DNA of 64,000 nucleotides. Source: Leptodontidium sp. MPI-SDFR-AT-0119. Lineage: Eukaryota > Ascomycota > Leotiomycetes > Helotiales > Leptodontidiaceae. The position numbers were made by a program, and so were the translations under genes. The notes under the pieces are model-generated. The model was not told the DNA's origin, did not search any database, and worked only from the letters and a program-made list of their open reading frames with translations. Location of the stretch: positions 3,038,001 to 3,102,000 of the forward strand of contig JAHLEZ010000002.1 of NCBI GenBank assembly GCA_020726505.1, written 5' to 3'. Below, in pieces: positions 12,174-23,651 of the stretch. How positions within the stretch are numbered: the first letter of the stretch is position 1; the number at the start of each line of letters is the position of its first letter.

Positions 12174-12806
12174 GTTGACGAGGTATTGAAATTTCAAAAA
12201 TTGAGTCTGGGAGGGCTCGCGACTCAGCAAACTCACGCCTTCCTGTCGATACTTGTATTGAGAAAAATCTTCTGTCATATTCAAAACGTTGTCCACACAT
12301 TGAGCGAACGATACAATTCAAAGTGTAACTTGCGCAGTGATACCATCGGGTGAAATAAGCTAACCAATGTCTCTGAAATGAAGATAGTGTTGAGCAAAGG
12401 TACACAAGCGGGGTAGAATGAAGTCACCTGGCGGATATGTTGTTGCATTCGAACGTTGAAACGTTCCAGTCTAGCTGCTAAACACTGCACGACACGAAAA
12501 AGCTGTAGATTTCGGTACCGATAGTGACTAGTCTTTCTTGATAGGAGAAAGTGGAACTGAAGTGATGAATTTCAAGAATTTCGCGAAAGATCTGTTAACA
12601 AGACTGGATGACCAACATGTCGTTTCATGATAAGCGAGGAAGGTACGACTGGTACCAGTGAACCTTCCTGGAAAGCCTTGCCATAAGAAACCAGCAATTA
12701 TGAATGTCCTGTTGTCCAGCTTGATTTGTATCATGAGATGGCTCATCGCATTTGAAGCTGATACTGAGAGACAGGAAATCCAAGCCTGCATCTCATCCGC
12801 AGTCCT
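12174..12806. other. intergenic, nothing recognised
   Basis: This is the 5' flank of the sugar transporter and 3' flank of the DUF1349 gene. The minus-strand ORFs 12281-12490 and 12528-12791 show no protein-like features. Confidence 0.5.
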
Positions 12807-13418
12807 TCATATGACATCTAACTCAAATTCCTTGAAGTCCACGACGAGACTCTGGTTATTCTCATCCGCAGATACGCCAGGTCTCGCAGCAAACACCCCA
12901 ACCCAACACTCCTGACCATCTCCACCACCAAACACCCACGTGACTTCTCGGATTGGCACTCCCTTCTCCTCATCCACAACATAAACCCACAAAGCGTTGC
13001 GCTCCTTCCTAAACTCCAGCGTGACTTCGTTCCTCTTCTCCCCCTTCAACCCCGTCTGCAACAAACTCATATCGGCACCTCTATCCGCCGACACAGTGCT
13101 GATAAACGGCTCATCCTGAAAGAACTCAATCTGGCTCTTAACCCATTTCCGTGTTCCATCTGACTGTGGAATCACAAGAATGAGGCCACCTTGGTCGTAC
13201 AGAGTGTTCCAATCTGCGGAGACTGTCACGCGCATGCGTTTGAACGACGAAAGTGTGATATTTTTGTAGAGGATGGGTGCGTTGAAGCGGGAGACTTCTG
13301 GTGGGCCGACTTTACGCCAGATATCGGTTTTTGGCTGAGCTGTAAGTTGGAAGGAGATTGTTGATGGTGTTGGAGGGGTTGCGCTTGAATTGGCGAGGTT
13401 GAAGGCGAGTTGAGACAT
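12807..13418 (-). CDS. DUF1349 family protein (concanavalin A-like fold)
   Basis: Single exon, 203 aa from the ATG at 13418 (MSQLAFNLANSS). An ATG at 13514 would add 32 atypical residues, so the downstream start is preferred. DUF1349 signs are an early KTDIWRKVGPPEV with APILYKNI, a central WNTLYDQGGLILVI strand pair, KWVKSQIEFFQDEPFISTV, and a late WVGVFAARPG strand. The family resembles yeast regulation-of-enolase protein 1 and has a beta-sandwich fold; its biochemical role is unsettled. No signal peptide, so probably cytosolic. A TATA-like TATAAAATATAAAGG on the minus strand lies at about 13553-13567. Confidence 0.85.
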   Translation of the reverse strand: MSQLAFNLANSSATPPTPSTISFQLTAQPKTDIWRKVGPPEVSRFNAPILYKNITLSSFKRMRVTVSADWNTLYDQGGLILVIPQSDGTRKWVKSQIEFFQDEPFISTVSADRGADMSLLQTGLKGEKRNEVTLEFRKERNALWVYVVDEEKGVPIREVTWVFGGGDGQECWVGVFAARPGVSADENNQSLVVDFKEFELDVI

Positions 13419-13552
13419 GGTTGGTGAAGATACACTTTGTGATTGATGGTTGAGGTTCTGCGTATTTGGAAGGAACTGACAGGAAATTCTTTCAATGTGG
13501 TAATATGCTCTCAAGTATAAACTCGTGCTCTGGAACTTCGGGTCTTGTTTCC

Positions 13553-13567
13553 CCTTTATATTTTATA
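13553..13567 (-). promoter_or_regulatory. TATA-box-like element upstream of the DUF1349 gene
   Basis: On the minus strand the sequence reads TATAAAATATAAAGG, about 135-150 bases before the chosen start. Position and composition fit a TATA box with a 5' UTR of roughly 100 nt. Inference only. Confidence 0.35.
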
Positions 13568-13911
13568 CGCTGGCCTCGCCAGCCAGGCTAGCTTGGCCAA
13601 TCACGTATTTCTACAGCTCCTCGGTTTGAACCCGATACTAGCTCCTTGGCTTACCAATATTAGTCAAAAGAAGGGTGCAAAAAAGACATGCAACGCATTT
13701 CCATTCCTCTTGCGCAAGAAATTTCATTTCCATCTCACTTTCTGCACTCCTCAAAACTCGGCTAATTACCCCCTGTTCATGAATGAAGAGACAGCCATGG
13801 TGTCGCTTTTGAGACCTACCTCCTCCAAATAATTTAAACTCCCGCTCAAACTTCGCAGGAGAAGGACTAAAGTGTCCAACTACCTCTTGAGCATTTATCT
13901 TCCCCACCAAT
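13568..13911. other. intergenic, nothing recognised
   Basis: This lies between the DUF1349 promoter side and the 3' end of the hemerythrin-like gene. No further gene is seen. Confidence 0.5.
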
Positions 13912-14814
13912 CTATTTCGGCCCAGCCACAGCATACAACTCCTTCCTCCTCCTCGCCCCATCACAACTCGCAAACTTCCACCACCCGGGATGCAGCACCT
14001 TCGCAACGTTAATCAACCCCCACCTCACCGGCCCCGGAATCGGCGGCCAATCCTTCCACAGCCCATCCTCATACTCGCAATCGAAATTGAACAGGAAGAA
14101 AGGCATAACGTCCGTCATTCCCGCTTCTCGGATCTTCTCCCCCTCTCGCTTGTCGAACTCGGCTTGCGTGTCTTTCTCTTTCTGGCTACCTGCTTTTGGA
14201 GTGTTGGCGTGGGTTGAGAGGTTGGCGATGGTGGTGATTTCGGAGCGCATGTGTGCTTCGAAGGGGTCTTGGAATGAGACCATGATCTCGATGAGTTTGG
14301 GACCGGAGAAATGGTTGGGCGATGGGAGGGTGGTGAGGTATTCGTGGAACTTTGCTAGACCAGGCATGAACGTATCTCGGAAACCAGATCAGCTCGTCTC
14401 TCCAGAAGAGTGAGAGGTTTTGTTTACCATGCTCTTTATGTGACTCCAGAAAGATCGTCTTGTCACCCAGAAGTTCTTCAGTTCTAGGGAACAGGCTGAT
14501 ATCTTCGTTATCGGCATGGGATTTCAGGAATTTGTGCCATGTGAGGCAATAGCCAATGAAAGCGGCCTTGTCTTCTTCTATGACATGTGGTGCTTGATGG
14601 TAGATCGAATTGTATCCTCGGAAGATGGAGTTATGGACCATACACATGTGACTCGCACCCGCTGTGAAGAGGTCATGCTGATCAAATGTTAAGTGTCGTC
14701 AGTTCAAAGCTAGGGGTCCAGGATGCAAACCTTCTTTGTGAGATATATAGGCGTCGGGATTAATGGGAGCGGGGTATCAGCCCACGGTTTCGTGGAAGCT
14801 GTCGTAGTTGCCAT
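13912..14814 (-). CDS. hemerythrin-like (HHE) domain protein
   Basis: Three exons, 14731-14814, 14428-14677 and 13912-14375, join exactly in frame to 265 aa. Exon 1 is MATTTASTKPWADTPLPLIP. Exon 2 starts with HDLFTAGASHMCMVHN and carries the iron-ligand pattern of an HHE four-helix bundle: HNSIFRGYN, WHKFLKSHADNEDISLFP and LESHKEHG. Exon 3 continues HDTFMPGLAKFHEYL and later HMRSEITTI. Such proteins bind a di-iron site and are linked to oxygen or NO sensing or iron handling; the fungal versions are mostly uncharacterised. The C-terminal FFLFNFDCEYEDGLWKDWPP and HPGWWKFASCDGARR blocks are typical of the ascomycete subfamily. Introns are 48-53 nt. No targeting signal is visible. Confidence 0.9.
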
Positions 14815-15419
14815 TTTCTACGCAGAGAAGAACAGGGACAGCAGAATCTTTAGCTCCCAAGTGTCTGCAGATTCATTTTCCAGAGGCGTTGAAGCCTTCA
14901 TATACTCTACACTGTCTGCGAACGCTGACAAGAAGGCCTAGTAGCTGTCAGCTGGGTATCTGCCGCGCATCCTTAGTGCTTACTAGCTCGTAGCGCGGCG
15001 AATCACTCTTCTCTTATTTGCAAAACAAGGCTTAGCGAGCGGTTAACGAGGCCAAGTTATTTGAAATTTGGTCATCGGGCAAGAAGTACGTCCGATAAAT
15101 AAACAAAGCAGTAAGATTTAATTGCCTTGGTTATCTAGGCCTTTTGGATCATCTGAATGTTAGGCTTACTATTCGTGTCGAATCATGATAAAGATCCCGC
15201 TGGTCACTGCTGTGTTCTGAATGAGGGTGGTGGCTGAAGTCACTGTGTTTTACCTGAGGGTCTCAACAGGCTGCGATTTCAGGGACTGAACTGTTGATTG
15301 GCCGCCTATCAAATACTGGTCGTGATTACAATTTGAAGTCGATGGTATGTGCCCAAGATCGGAAGGAGTTTGAAGATATGTGTTAGTTTGGCGAGATTAG
15401 AACGAAAAATCCAAATATA
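14815..15419. other. intergenic, nothing recognised
   Basis: 5' flank of the hemerythrin-like gene and 3' flank of the peroxidase. No ORF or RNA is supported. Confidence 0.5.
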
Positions 15420-16729
15420 TTAGTTACGCCTTCTAGCAACATTTGGAACGGGATCTCCTTCCTCTAGCACGCTACTCAATTGGTTCTTCTCACCCTTCAG
15501 CCATTTCTGTATCGCCGCATTATTATCATCCGTCTTAGCCGTCAAGATACGTCGAGGCAGAACGTGCGTGCATTCGGTTAGAGAATTGATGTTGTTGACG
15601 CCGAGAAGTGAGAGCCGGACGTACTCCCGGGCATAATCCTGCGCACATGTCAGTCCTGAGTTCAATAGTAAGGAACATGGGTGTAGTAATGAACGGAGAT
15701 ATTCAATATTCGAGATCATAGCAATAAAAAGGATTGACTCACTGTATTCCAATGCTCCTGATCGGTGGCAAACTGGCTCCACTCCAACGCCGCCTTAGGA
15801 TGAGCCGCTATCTTCACGTCACTTGGAAGCCTGAATACTCTCTTCGGCGCTGATCCCGTCGTCTGGTTATAGAATAGCACATCCCAAATCCCCGGCGTCG
15901 AATCCTGCGGATCTCTCGCCCTCGCCGGATCCACGAAATGCTGCTGGCTCGTCGTATGCGCACCCAGCAAAGCCGTCAGCCCATGAGCCCTAATCGTTTT
16001 ATTCTCAAACAAATTAATCAACTCCTCCGCCTCAGCATGCACATCCGGAAGCAATCCATTCACAGCAGGCCTGCTACTATCGATTCTTCCCACAAAAGAC
16101 CTCGTTCTAGGCCCAAGGGGACAAACGACTGCAGCAACGGTCGCACCCATCTGGATGAGATCCGCCATCCCAACACCGAATTTCGAGTACTCCGCATACC
16201 ACTTCTGCATCTGCTTTGCGATATCCTGGAGGCCATTATTCTCACCTCGGCTCAGCTCTTCTCCAGAAAGTATAATACTCCCATCCGCACCACCAAAATC
16301 TTCCGTGTATTTACTCCACGTCCCCGCATCGTGGAATCCGAGCCGGACAGCGAATCGTGCCCATTTATTACAGCGGCCGCTACGACCTTTGAATTTCTTC
16401 TCCATGTCTAGGGAGATGTGGCGCCAGATGCAGCAGGTGTCTGCTTTGCATTTCGCGGTGTTCTTTCCTGGGAGGGAGCCGCTCCATTCGGTCAGCCCTT
16501 GGCCATCGACAGTGCCGGTTAGGATGCCGTATATGGCGATGCCAACGGGTGTTTGGGGGCCGCCTTTTTCGGGGACGAGGTCGCCGATTAGTTCGTTGGA
16601 GTCTTCGGGTGAGTCTTGTCGGGTTGAGAGGCGGGTGTTGAGTTGGGAGAGGGTGTTAGTCATTCCGGGCCAGGCGATGGCTGTGGAGAGGATGTAGGGG
16701 GTGAGGAGGGGGATGAGTGAGAGCTTCAT
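15420..16729 (-). CDS. secreted class II-like heme peroxidase
   Basis: Two exons, 15743-16729 and 15420-15638, join in phase 0 (..EHWNT | DYAREY..) to 401 aa. Residues 1-19 (MKLSLIPLLTPYILSTAIA) are a signal peptide. The distal heme pocket RLGFHDAGTW supplies the catalytic Arg and His, with FGGADGSIIL shortly after. The proximal side HGLTALLGAHTTSQQHF supplies the heme-ligand His. Cysteines (CKADTCC, GRCNKWA, VVCPLG) suit the disulfide-rich class II fold. Such enzymes oxidise phenolics or lignin-like substrates with hydrogen peroxide outside the cell. I cannot confirm manganese-binding acidic residues or the surface tryptophan of true ligninases, so a generic or low-redox ascomycete peroxidase is the safer reading. 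Confidence 0.88.
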
Positions 16730-18426
16730 GTTGAAGTTTGGGTAGGAAATTAATTAAATATTATGAGTCGGTTGTAATAGATCGCTCGAGTGGGATGCAG
16801 ATCACAGAGCAATCGGGTTTGGAGCAATGAGAGCGCAGAATCAAGAGCGCAGGTAAACAGCAATTCAACAATTGATGATTTCATCTGGGACACACAAAAA
16901 AGAACGGAGGAGAATAATTTTCCACAAGAGAAATATTATATATAAATGAAAAAACCTCAGCCGGACAGCTGGATTAATGGGCGTCGCATGCCCAGTCGTC
17001 CATGACTGCACGAAGACCTCGAACGATCTCACCACGTCCCATATCCGCAAGAAAACCCACAATCAAGAATCCAGATCCTATCTTAGAGTCCCAAGCGAGC
17101 GCAAGCTGAACAAGTCAACAATGCTTAATTCCCAAACCATCAAGTGGCACTTGCCAAGTCGCTCCAAGTCGCTGGATATAGACAGAAACGCATTGGCAGA
17201 GGGAGGAATCGCGTGTAAATATGTTCGTGTTTGTAGGTCAGGATTTTAGACCTGATGTCAGGACCTTAGATTCTGGGGCTAGAAGCTTTCGATGAAGGAT
17301 TGCGCACCAATGAGAGATGTTGGGTTGCTCCTCGGAGTCATGTGTTGGTGGGGGGTTGCGGCTGAGGCGGGGATTGGCTGATGGCCAGCGCTAGTGCCAA
17401 GACGTTGGGTGCACCATGTTGCTCAGCCCTGCATACATTGATCGGTTGATACGGGTCTAGGCGTGATCGTTGAAGATCTGGAGCTGGGTGAAAGCCGTTG
17501 AATGACTATTAAGCTGGAGTTGATTGGGTGGGTGCGTTCGTAGTGGCTGGGGGGACGTTAAGCTAGACTTGTGGCTGTGCGCCGAGTGCCTGAGCTCTAA
17601 TTCATGATAGCACATAGTTTTCATCGCGATACTGATACATCTAGATAGATGGATGACTTCCCATCTTGTATCCATACTTATTTCTCCCTATACACAAGGG
17701 TAGTATCTCATATAAGTTCTTCGCCAACCAGTGTCTACAGTAGACAACTCATACGAAGGCACCGGTTGATGGAAAAATCCAGATGATGAGCGCTTTGGAG
17801 AGAGAGAACATCTTTCATTCTGTCTAAAACATCAAATTTATATTTTTTCCATCCTGCCACCGCTCAACAAATTAAGAACTGGTAATATCCCCACATCCAA
17901 AGCAGACGTCGCTTATGCCCTTCCATCTGTGTCGAGATCGCAGCCTTTTGTCCCTGCCCATAGGTCCATATGTTGTAGCAATGACCAATCCTCTCGGCAT
18001 CACAAAAGAACTTTATTGAAGCCTTGAAGCCTTGAAGCTTCGAGGTAGGATTGGCAGCAACCCCGGCACCGTTCGGTGCAAAGAGATACGTAAATCCGAC
18101 GGCTCGGTCCCCACTACCCCCACAGCCCCATTATTAGCCGCCTCGCCTAGGTTCCATGTATGTAAACAGCCTCACTTCGCGCTTCGCATTCAGATGGGGT
18201 TTCAATGTATACCGGGTAGGCGAAAGTTGTCGGCGAGGGAGGATGAAATGTGATGGCTTTGCATAGAACTCTTGGATCATAGTGCAGAGTCTCGTAGGAG
18301 TGTGATATGATTTGAATGCATTCAATCCTTGTTCTCGCCAGTGGTATCTAATAAAATACAAAATGTGGTATCATTCCTTCGCTCCATAATCCCGTCTTTT
18401 GTGCTACAGCCGCGCTTCCAAGAGAG
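16730..18426. other. long intergenic region
   Basis: A TATATATA-type tract near 16928-16944 may belong to the peroxidase promoter. An imperfect 10-bp tandem repeat of the type gaagccttga occurs near 18018-18040. I see no supported gene. Confidence 0.5.
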
Positions 18427-18959
18427 TCATCTCCCATCAACTCCCGAGTCAAGAGTATCATCTGTCTGGCTTCCATCATTTCGTCGTATCGCCATCTCCA
18501 TATTCCCACCTCCCATCGCCGAACCGACATCAAGTTCCAAAGTCCGATGCTGAGGACGATATGCAGCTTGAATTAGAGGGCGTAAGTGCGGATCACGGAG
18601 GTATTGAAAATACCCAGTTGTGTAAGGATGGTATGGTCGTCGTGGTATACGATGGAGAGGTAGAATCGAGGCAGTGGTTGTGAGATCTAAGGTAGTGAGA
18701 TTTAGCCGAGGTATTACCGAGACGTGGGCACTGTACTGGAGATGGGGAAGCGTGCTGAGTAGGATTAGATTGGACTTACTCCCAGATAGAGCTTCCAAGC
18801 TCTTGTACGCGATGATGACTGCAGCTATAGCTAGTCCAATGTTTACGAATGCCAGGACGATGGTGATGATGTCTGTTGATTTGGAAGCTGGGGGCAGGTG
18901 TCAGTCGGGTATACTTCGGGGAAGGGTCATAAGGAAGCTGGGTGAGAGTACTTACCCAT
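18427..18959 (-). CDS. small single-pass membrane protein
   Basis: Exon 1 holds only four coding bases (ATG G, 18956-18959) before a GTAAGT donor. Exon 2 (18780-18887) reads ASKSTDIITIVLAFVNIG and continues LAIAAVIIAYKSLEALSG, giving one strongly hydrophobic helix near the N-terminus. A GTAAGT donor follows. A last exon ending at 18427 reads AAYRPQHRTLELDVGSAM and ends with a polar acidic tail. An 18-nt micro-exon may or may not lie between, since both versions keep frame. The product is about 80-90 aa: short N-terminus, one TM, cytosolic tail. Many fungi have such small TM proteins of unknown role. Splicing is inferred, so the model is moderate. Confidence 0.45.
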
Positions 18960-19338
18960 CTTGAGGTTGGCGGATGTGTTTTGGTGTGAATTCTCTAGAG
19001 AGGGAAAGTTGGCTTCATTTGGTACAAGCCATAGAGTAAATTAATCTAGGCTTGTGGGGACGCATCAATTATATATCTCATGTCGTCTGTGGGTGGTGAC
19101 AGAGGAGACACGGCTCAACATCTTCCATCGTACTTTCGTAGTATTCCGAATTTGGAAGACGGAACTTGATCGTGAGCTTAATTGTTGCCCACGTACGTGG
19201 AAGCTCGACCACTTTCTTGAGCCGGCCACGACCCGAAAGGTAGCACACACCGCAAACCCCAAACTACAAAAGTACGTATGGAGCCGGTAAACAAATGCCG
19301 TGAACTGTTTGGCTGTCCCCAACTTTTGAAACACGCAT

Positions 19339-19736
19339 CTAAGCCCCATGTTCATCCCCACCGTCAATCATGTGGGTATCTCCTTGAGCCTCGAAAAGGG
19401 TGTCTGGTGTCGTACTTTCGTGATAAGGTGGTGGCGTTGGCTGCGGCATCTCGCTTAAGGATCCCATATCCTGAGCCAATGATACCAGAGCACCTTGCAT
19501 TTCGTACTCTCGTAGCGCGCTTTTGCGAACCCAGTGTTGGTACTCGAGCAAAACCTTGTCCTGGCTTGCGTGCAGCATGCATGCATGTGTCGAGGACGTC
19601 GCCCGAAATATGCAGCTGAAGCCAGCCAGTCATCGACGAATGGTGCTTTCGTAGCGCGAAAATTGTCCAAGTTCTGCCCAATAATCGTATCACGGATGTA
19701 GGACTGGCAGCCTTGTAGGATGAGCGCTGCCAGCAT
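19339..19736 (-). pseudogene. possible small gene or relic in two reading frames
   Basis: Two overlapping minus-strand ORFs have protein-like composition: 19736 downward (MLAALILQGCQSYIRDTIIG, then APFVDDWLASAAYFG) and 19578-19339 (LLEYQHWVRKSALREYEMQG, then a Pro/Asp-rich tail). They are offset by one frame and overlap at about 19578-19600, with no intron long enough to join them. Either the second ORF alone is expressed, or a frameshift has broken a small gene. It lies about 200 bp upstream of, and divergent from, the Clr5-TPR gene. No family recognised. Confidence 0.3.
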
Positions 19737-19935
19737 TTGTTCTGTTCCACAGGGTTGGGCGGATTAGCGGTAAAGCCTGGGTCTTGAACGCTTCACCTTC
19801 AAGTATCTGAACAGCCCCTCGTCCCTTTTTCGACCCTCAATCAACTCTTCTCCACTTCATTGCTCAATTTCCGGCTTTCAGTTTCCATCCTCCTGCACCT
19901 CGTCTCAGTCGCCAACGTCACTCAGTCCTCAGACA

Positions 19936-22900
19936 ATGGATCTCAACTGGGGCGGGCAAGTCCCGATGTTCCAGGCTCCCACCAGAAGCTCAGCCTTGTC
20001 ACAATTCCCACCTCAAGCTCAACCAACAGAGTCGAATAGTTGCGTTCTTCAGAAGCCATTGAAAAAGGCCACCGCCAAAGACTTGGACAAGTACAAGACT
20101 GAGCTCGCAAGCTTTTATCACAGTAAGACAGCAACGGAGATCCGAATGCTGATGATGAAAGAGCATGGACTAGACGCAACGTGAGAGCCACAACCTTTAC
20201 TTTGAAGGACCACAGCTAACAGTATGCCAGCGAGAAGCAGTACAAAGATCGATTCGCGAAGTGGAAATGGAGCAAGAACATTAAGAAAGAAGAATGGGCT
20301 GTGATACTGCGAAAGCTCAGCGAACGAAGCAGGAATGGCAAGAAATCGGCATTCCGTGTCCGAAATCAACTGATTTCCCAACCGAAAATCGATCGATACA
20401 TCCATGATCATCCTGAGTCGTTCACTAGTAGCTATTTACATGAGGAGAGCAATGTGGGTAGGAACGATGGAAAGGGAGGAGTAGGTTTGTGCATCTTTTC
20501 TGCTCCACTCGACGAGTCCCTGCTGACACTAGTATCCACCCTCAGCAACTCCATCGGACATAGTTGTCTGCACACCTTCGACTGTCGGGCATCGTTTACC
20601 TCTTGTCGCTCCAAGCCCACGGGCCGGAATCCAACTCGCCATCAAGTCGCCCGAGGCCAGATGGCAGGACGAGGATGGGTATCCTGACCTGATGGACGTC
20701 GGGGATTTATACTCCGCCAATCCAGCACAAAATTTTGCACCTGTGCTACCTGAAGTCGAACACTTCGATACGCCCATGAGAGAGTCGTCTCCAGCTCCTC
20801 AGACAGATCCACCACCATCGCCTACCTGGTCAATCTCCAGTATCGTCAGGGGCCCCAGCAATTTCAGAGCTGAAAGTCCAGCTCCCATGTACGAAGTCAT
20901 TAATCTCCCCCCGACATATCTTGATCCCGTGTCCATGATCCAGAACATATACAGCGATTCCCTTGTCGACCTGATGAGCTCCAGCCAGGAATCAGAAAAG
21001 TGGCAACTGCAGAGAAATCCCCTGGGCTTCAGATACCGACAGGACGAGGAAAATGCGCTCTGGGGAGAGATGGATCTGATGACTTTGGAGTTTGGAGAAC
21101 ATCATCCGGAAATCGAGGATGTCTTGGTTGCCCTGGCTGATTTGCTTGTGGCCCAAGGGAGGTACAAAGCAGCCGAGGAAATAATTCGAAAGGTCCTATG
21201 TACATACTCCGTTGAAGACGACCAGAATGTCGACAAACTCTATGCACTAGGCTGTCTTGCACGAATACTAGACTACCAAGGATTCCATCAGGATTCCATG
21301 AAAATCTATCGACGAATCATCCATTCCGAAGAGCGCATTCTAGGATCTGAACATGAACAGACGTTATCGAGCAAGCACCAGCTAGCATGGACGCTTTACA
21401 GACTGGGTCAGTATCAGCAGGCCGAACAGCTGGGGAAGGAAGTGATAAAAATCAAGACAAGGGTCTATGGCGCAGATCATCCTGATACGCTAGCGTCCAT
21501 CACCACTCTAGCGTTGGCTTACAAGGGTCAGGGCCATTGGAAGGAGGCTGAGAAGTTGGAAGTGGGGGTGCTTGAATCTACAAGGAAGGTGCGGGGTGAG
21601 GAACATCCTAACACGCTAGCGAGCATGCACAATTTGGCAGGAACGTTCCGACGCCAAGGCCGCTGGAAAGAAGCCGAAGCATTGGAAGCGCAAACATTAG
21701 AGATCAAAATAAGAGTATTAGGCGAGGAACATCCAGATACGCTGATCAGCATGGGCGATTTGGCTTTAATATACACTGACCAAGGTCGCTGGGACGGGGT
21801 CGAAAGGCTGGAAGCGGAAGTTTTACGACTGAACAGGAAGGTGCAAGGTGAGGATCACCCTAGCACATTAGTCAGCAAAGGCAATTTAGCTTCGACATAC
21901 AGCTTGACGGGCCGTCCTAGCGATGCAGCAGAACTGGAAAAGGAAGTGTTGGAGACGGAAAAGAAATTGTTAGGCGAAGAACATCCGAGTACGATGATTA
22001 GTATGAATAATCTTGCGTATACGTGGAAGGACCTTGGTCGAGATGTCGAAGCTGTAGAACTAATGGAAAGCTGTTGGGAGTTAAGGATAAGAGTTCTCGG
22101 TGCGAAGCATCCGGATACGATTACTAGCATGCACAGTTTTGCAAGATGGAGGAAGGACCAAGGTCGAGACGAGGAAGCTGTGGAGTTGATGGAGAGGTGT
22201 GTGGAGCTACGCACGGAAGTTTTCGGTGCTGAGAATTCGGCGACTATTGATTGCATGTACTACCTCGCACAGTGGTGGAAGGACCAAGGGCGAGACGACG
22301 AGGCTATAGAGTTGATGACGAGGTGTGTGGAGCTGTACACAAAAGTCCACGGTGCTGAGCATACCTACACGATTAATTGCATGCACAACCTCGCCATTTG
22401 GTGGAAGGACCAAGGTCGAGACAACGAAGCTGTCGAGGTGATGACGAGGTGTGTGGAGCTGTACACAAAAGTACACGGTGCTGAGCACGCAAACACGATT
22501 AATGGTATGCACTACCTCGCACGGTGGTGGAAGGACCAAGGGCGAGACGACGAAGCTGTCGAGGTGATGACGAGGTGTGTGGAGCTGTACACAAAAGTCC
22601 ACGGTGCTGAGCATACCTACACGATTAATAGTATGCACTACCTCGCACGGTGGTGGAAGGACCAAGGGCGAGACGACGAGGCTATAGAGTTGATGACGAG
22701 GTGTGTGGAGCTGGACACAAAAGTCCACGGTGCTGAGCACGCAAATACGACAAACAGTCTCAGCTGGTTGGACCACTGGAAGCAAGAAGATCTCGACTTC
22801 CAAGGAGACGGAGAAGAAGATGATGATGACGAGATGAGGCATGCTGAAGATGAGAGTGAGAATGAAGAAAATGATTTGATGGAAACGAGTTCTGATAAAT

Positions 22901-23082
22901 ATGATCGGGAGGAAGAGCCAGACGAGGATCGAGAAGATGATGATGAGACGAGCGATGTTGAGGATACGAGTGAGAATGGATACGCGAGGCAGCATGAGAG
23001 CGGCGACGAGGAGATTAATTGGTTGGAAAGAACTTCTGCTGGGCAAACTGGGGACGGAATGGATATGACTAACATAGGATAA
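19936..23082 (+). CDS. Clr5-domain protein with about 11 tandem TPR units
   Basis: Three exons, 19936-20180, 20231-20457 and 20546-23082, sum to 1002 aa with frame kept at both joins. Residues about 50-105 form a Clr5 domain (PF14420 type): LASFYHSKTATEIRMLMMKE, HGLDATEKQYKDRFAKWKW and NIKKEEW, split by intron 1. A Pro/Ser-rich linker follows. From about residue 440 come 42-residue kinesin-light-chain-like TPR units (HPxTLxSxxNLAxxYxxQGR..EAExLE..VLE..RKVLGEE). The last four or five are nearly identical in DNA. The final 110 residues are strongly Asp/Glu-rich. Clr5 is a chromatin-silencing factor in fission yeast; in filamentous fungi the domain often heads large TPR or ankyrin proteins of unknown role. 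A nuclear regulatory or immune-like scaffold is possible. Confidence 0.85.
22141..22745 (+). repeat. near-identical 126-bp tandem repeats (TPR units)
   Basis: Four to five consecutive 126-bp units encode RWWKDQGRDDEAVEVMTRC-type 42-residue TPRs. Between units only a few codons differ, for example HTYT versus HANT, NCM/NGM/NSM and EAIEL versus EAVEV. The variants are shuffled rather than inherited in order. Upstream units in the same gene are far more diverged. Confidence 0.9.
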
Positions 23083-23651
23083 CAAGAGATCCATTGAGGT
23101 TCATGTACTTAGTATCGTTTAGCGTTCTGTCTCGCTTACATTGTTTTGCTTAGATATTTTAGCCAGCCAAGTTGTAGAAATGAAGTTCGACACGTGATAC
23201 ACTATATTTATCGATGGCCCTCTTGACCATCGCCATAGCTTCCCAGAATGGCATGTGCCCCAGCATAGGGGAGCAGCAGTACCGTACGTGAGGTAGGCTT
23301 GAAACGAAGACATGAACAGCAGCGAGAAACGACAGTAACAGGAACGAGAAGCAGACTGAAATATAACTGATGAAGGCGGAACAAACAAGAACACATACTG
23401 TGAATAACAGACAATCGAAACAGCAGAGAATCAACACAAAAAGTTGGGAGTACATATTGCTTAGTCGGTTCAGGGAGCAGGACTTCTGCTTTGTGGGCGA
23501 AGAACACGCCATCCATATGTATTTTTCGAATCTCAGGCGCCGCTAGAATGCACATTTCCCTTTCAGCCATCTGTACTCCATCCCAATCTCCAACGCCAAT
23601 AATGCAAACACAATGCAAAGCCATGCTCTCAACAACATCCACACTTCCACC
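23083..23651. other. 3' intergenic region between convergent genes
   Basis: The Clr5-TPR gene and PTH2 converge here. Overlapping short minus-strand ORFs have low-complexity Cys/Leu/Ser composition and are not supported. Confidence 0.5.

Noticed and set aside
15938..16697. Two long plus-strand ORFs opposite the peroxidase
   Set aside because: Antisense shadows of a strongly supported coding exon; no domains or splice signals.
22207..23094. 295-aa minus-strand ORF opposite the TPR repeats
   Set aside because: It is the reverse of a repetitive, codon-biased gene; its repeats simply mirror the TPR units and its composition is unlike a protein.
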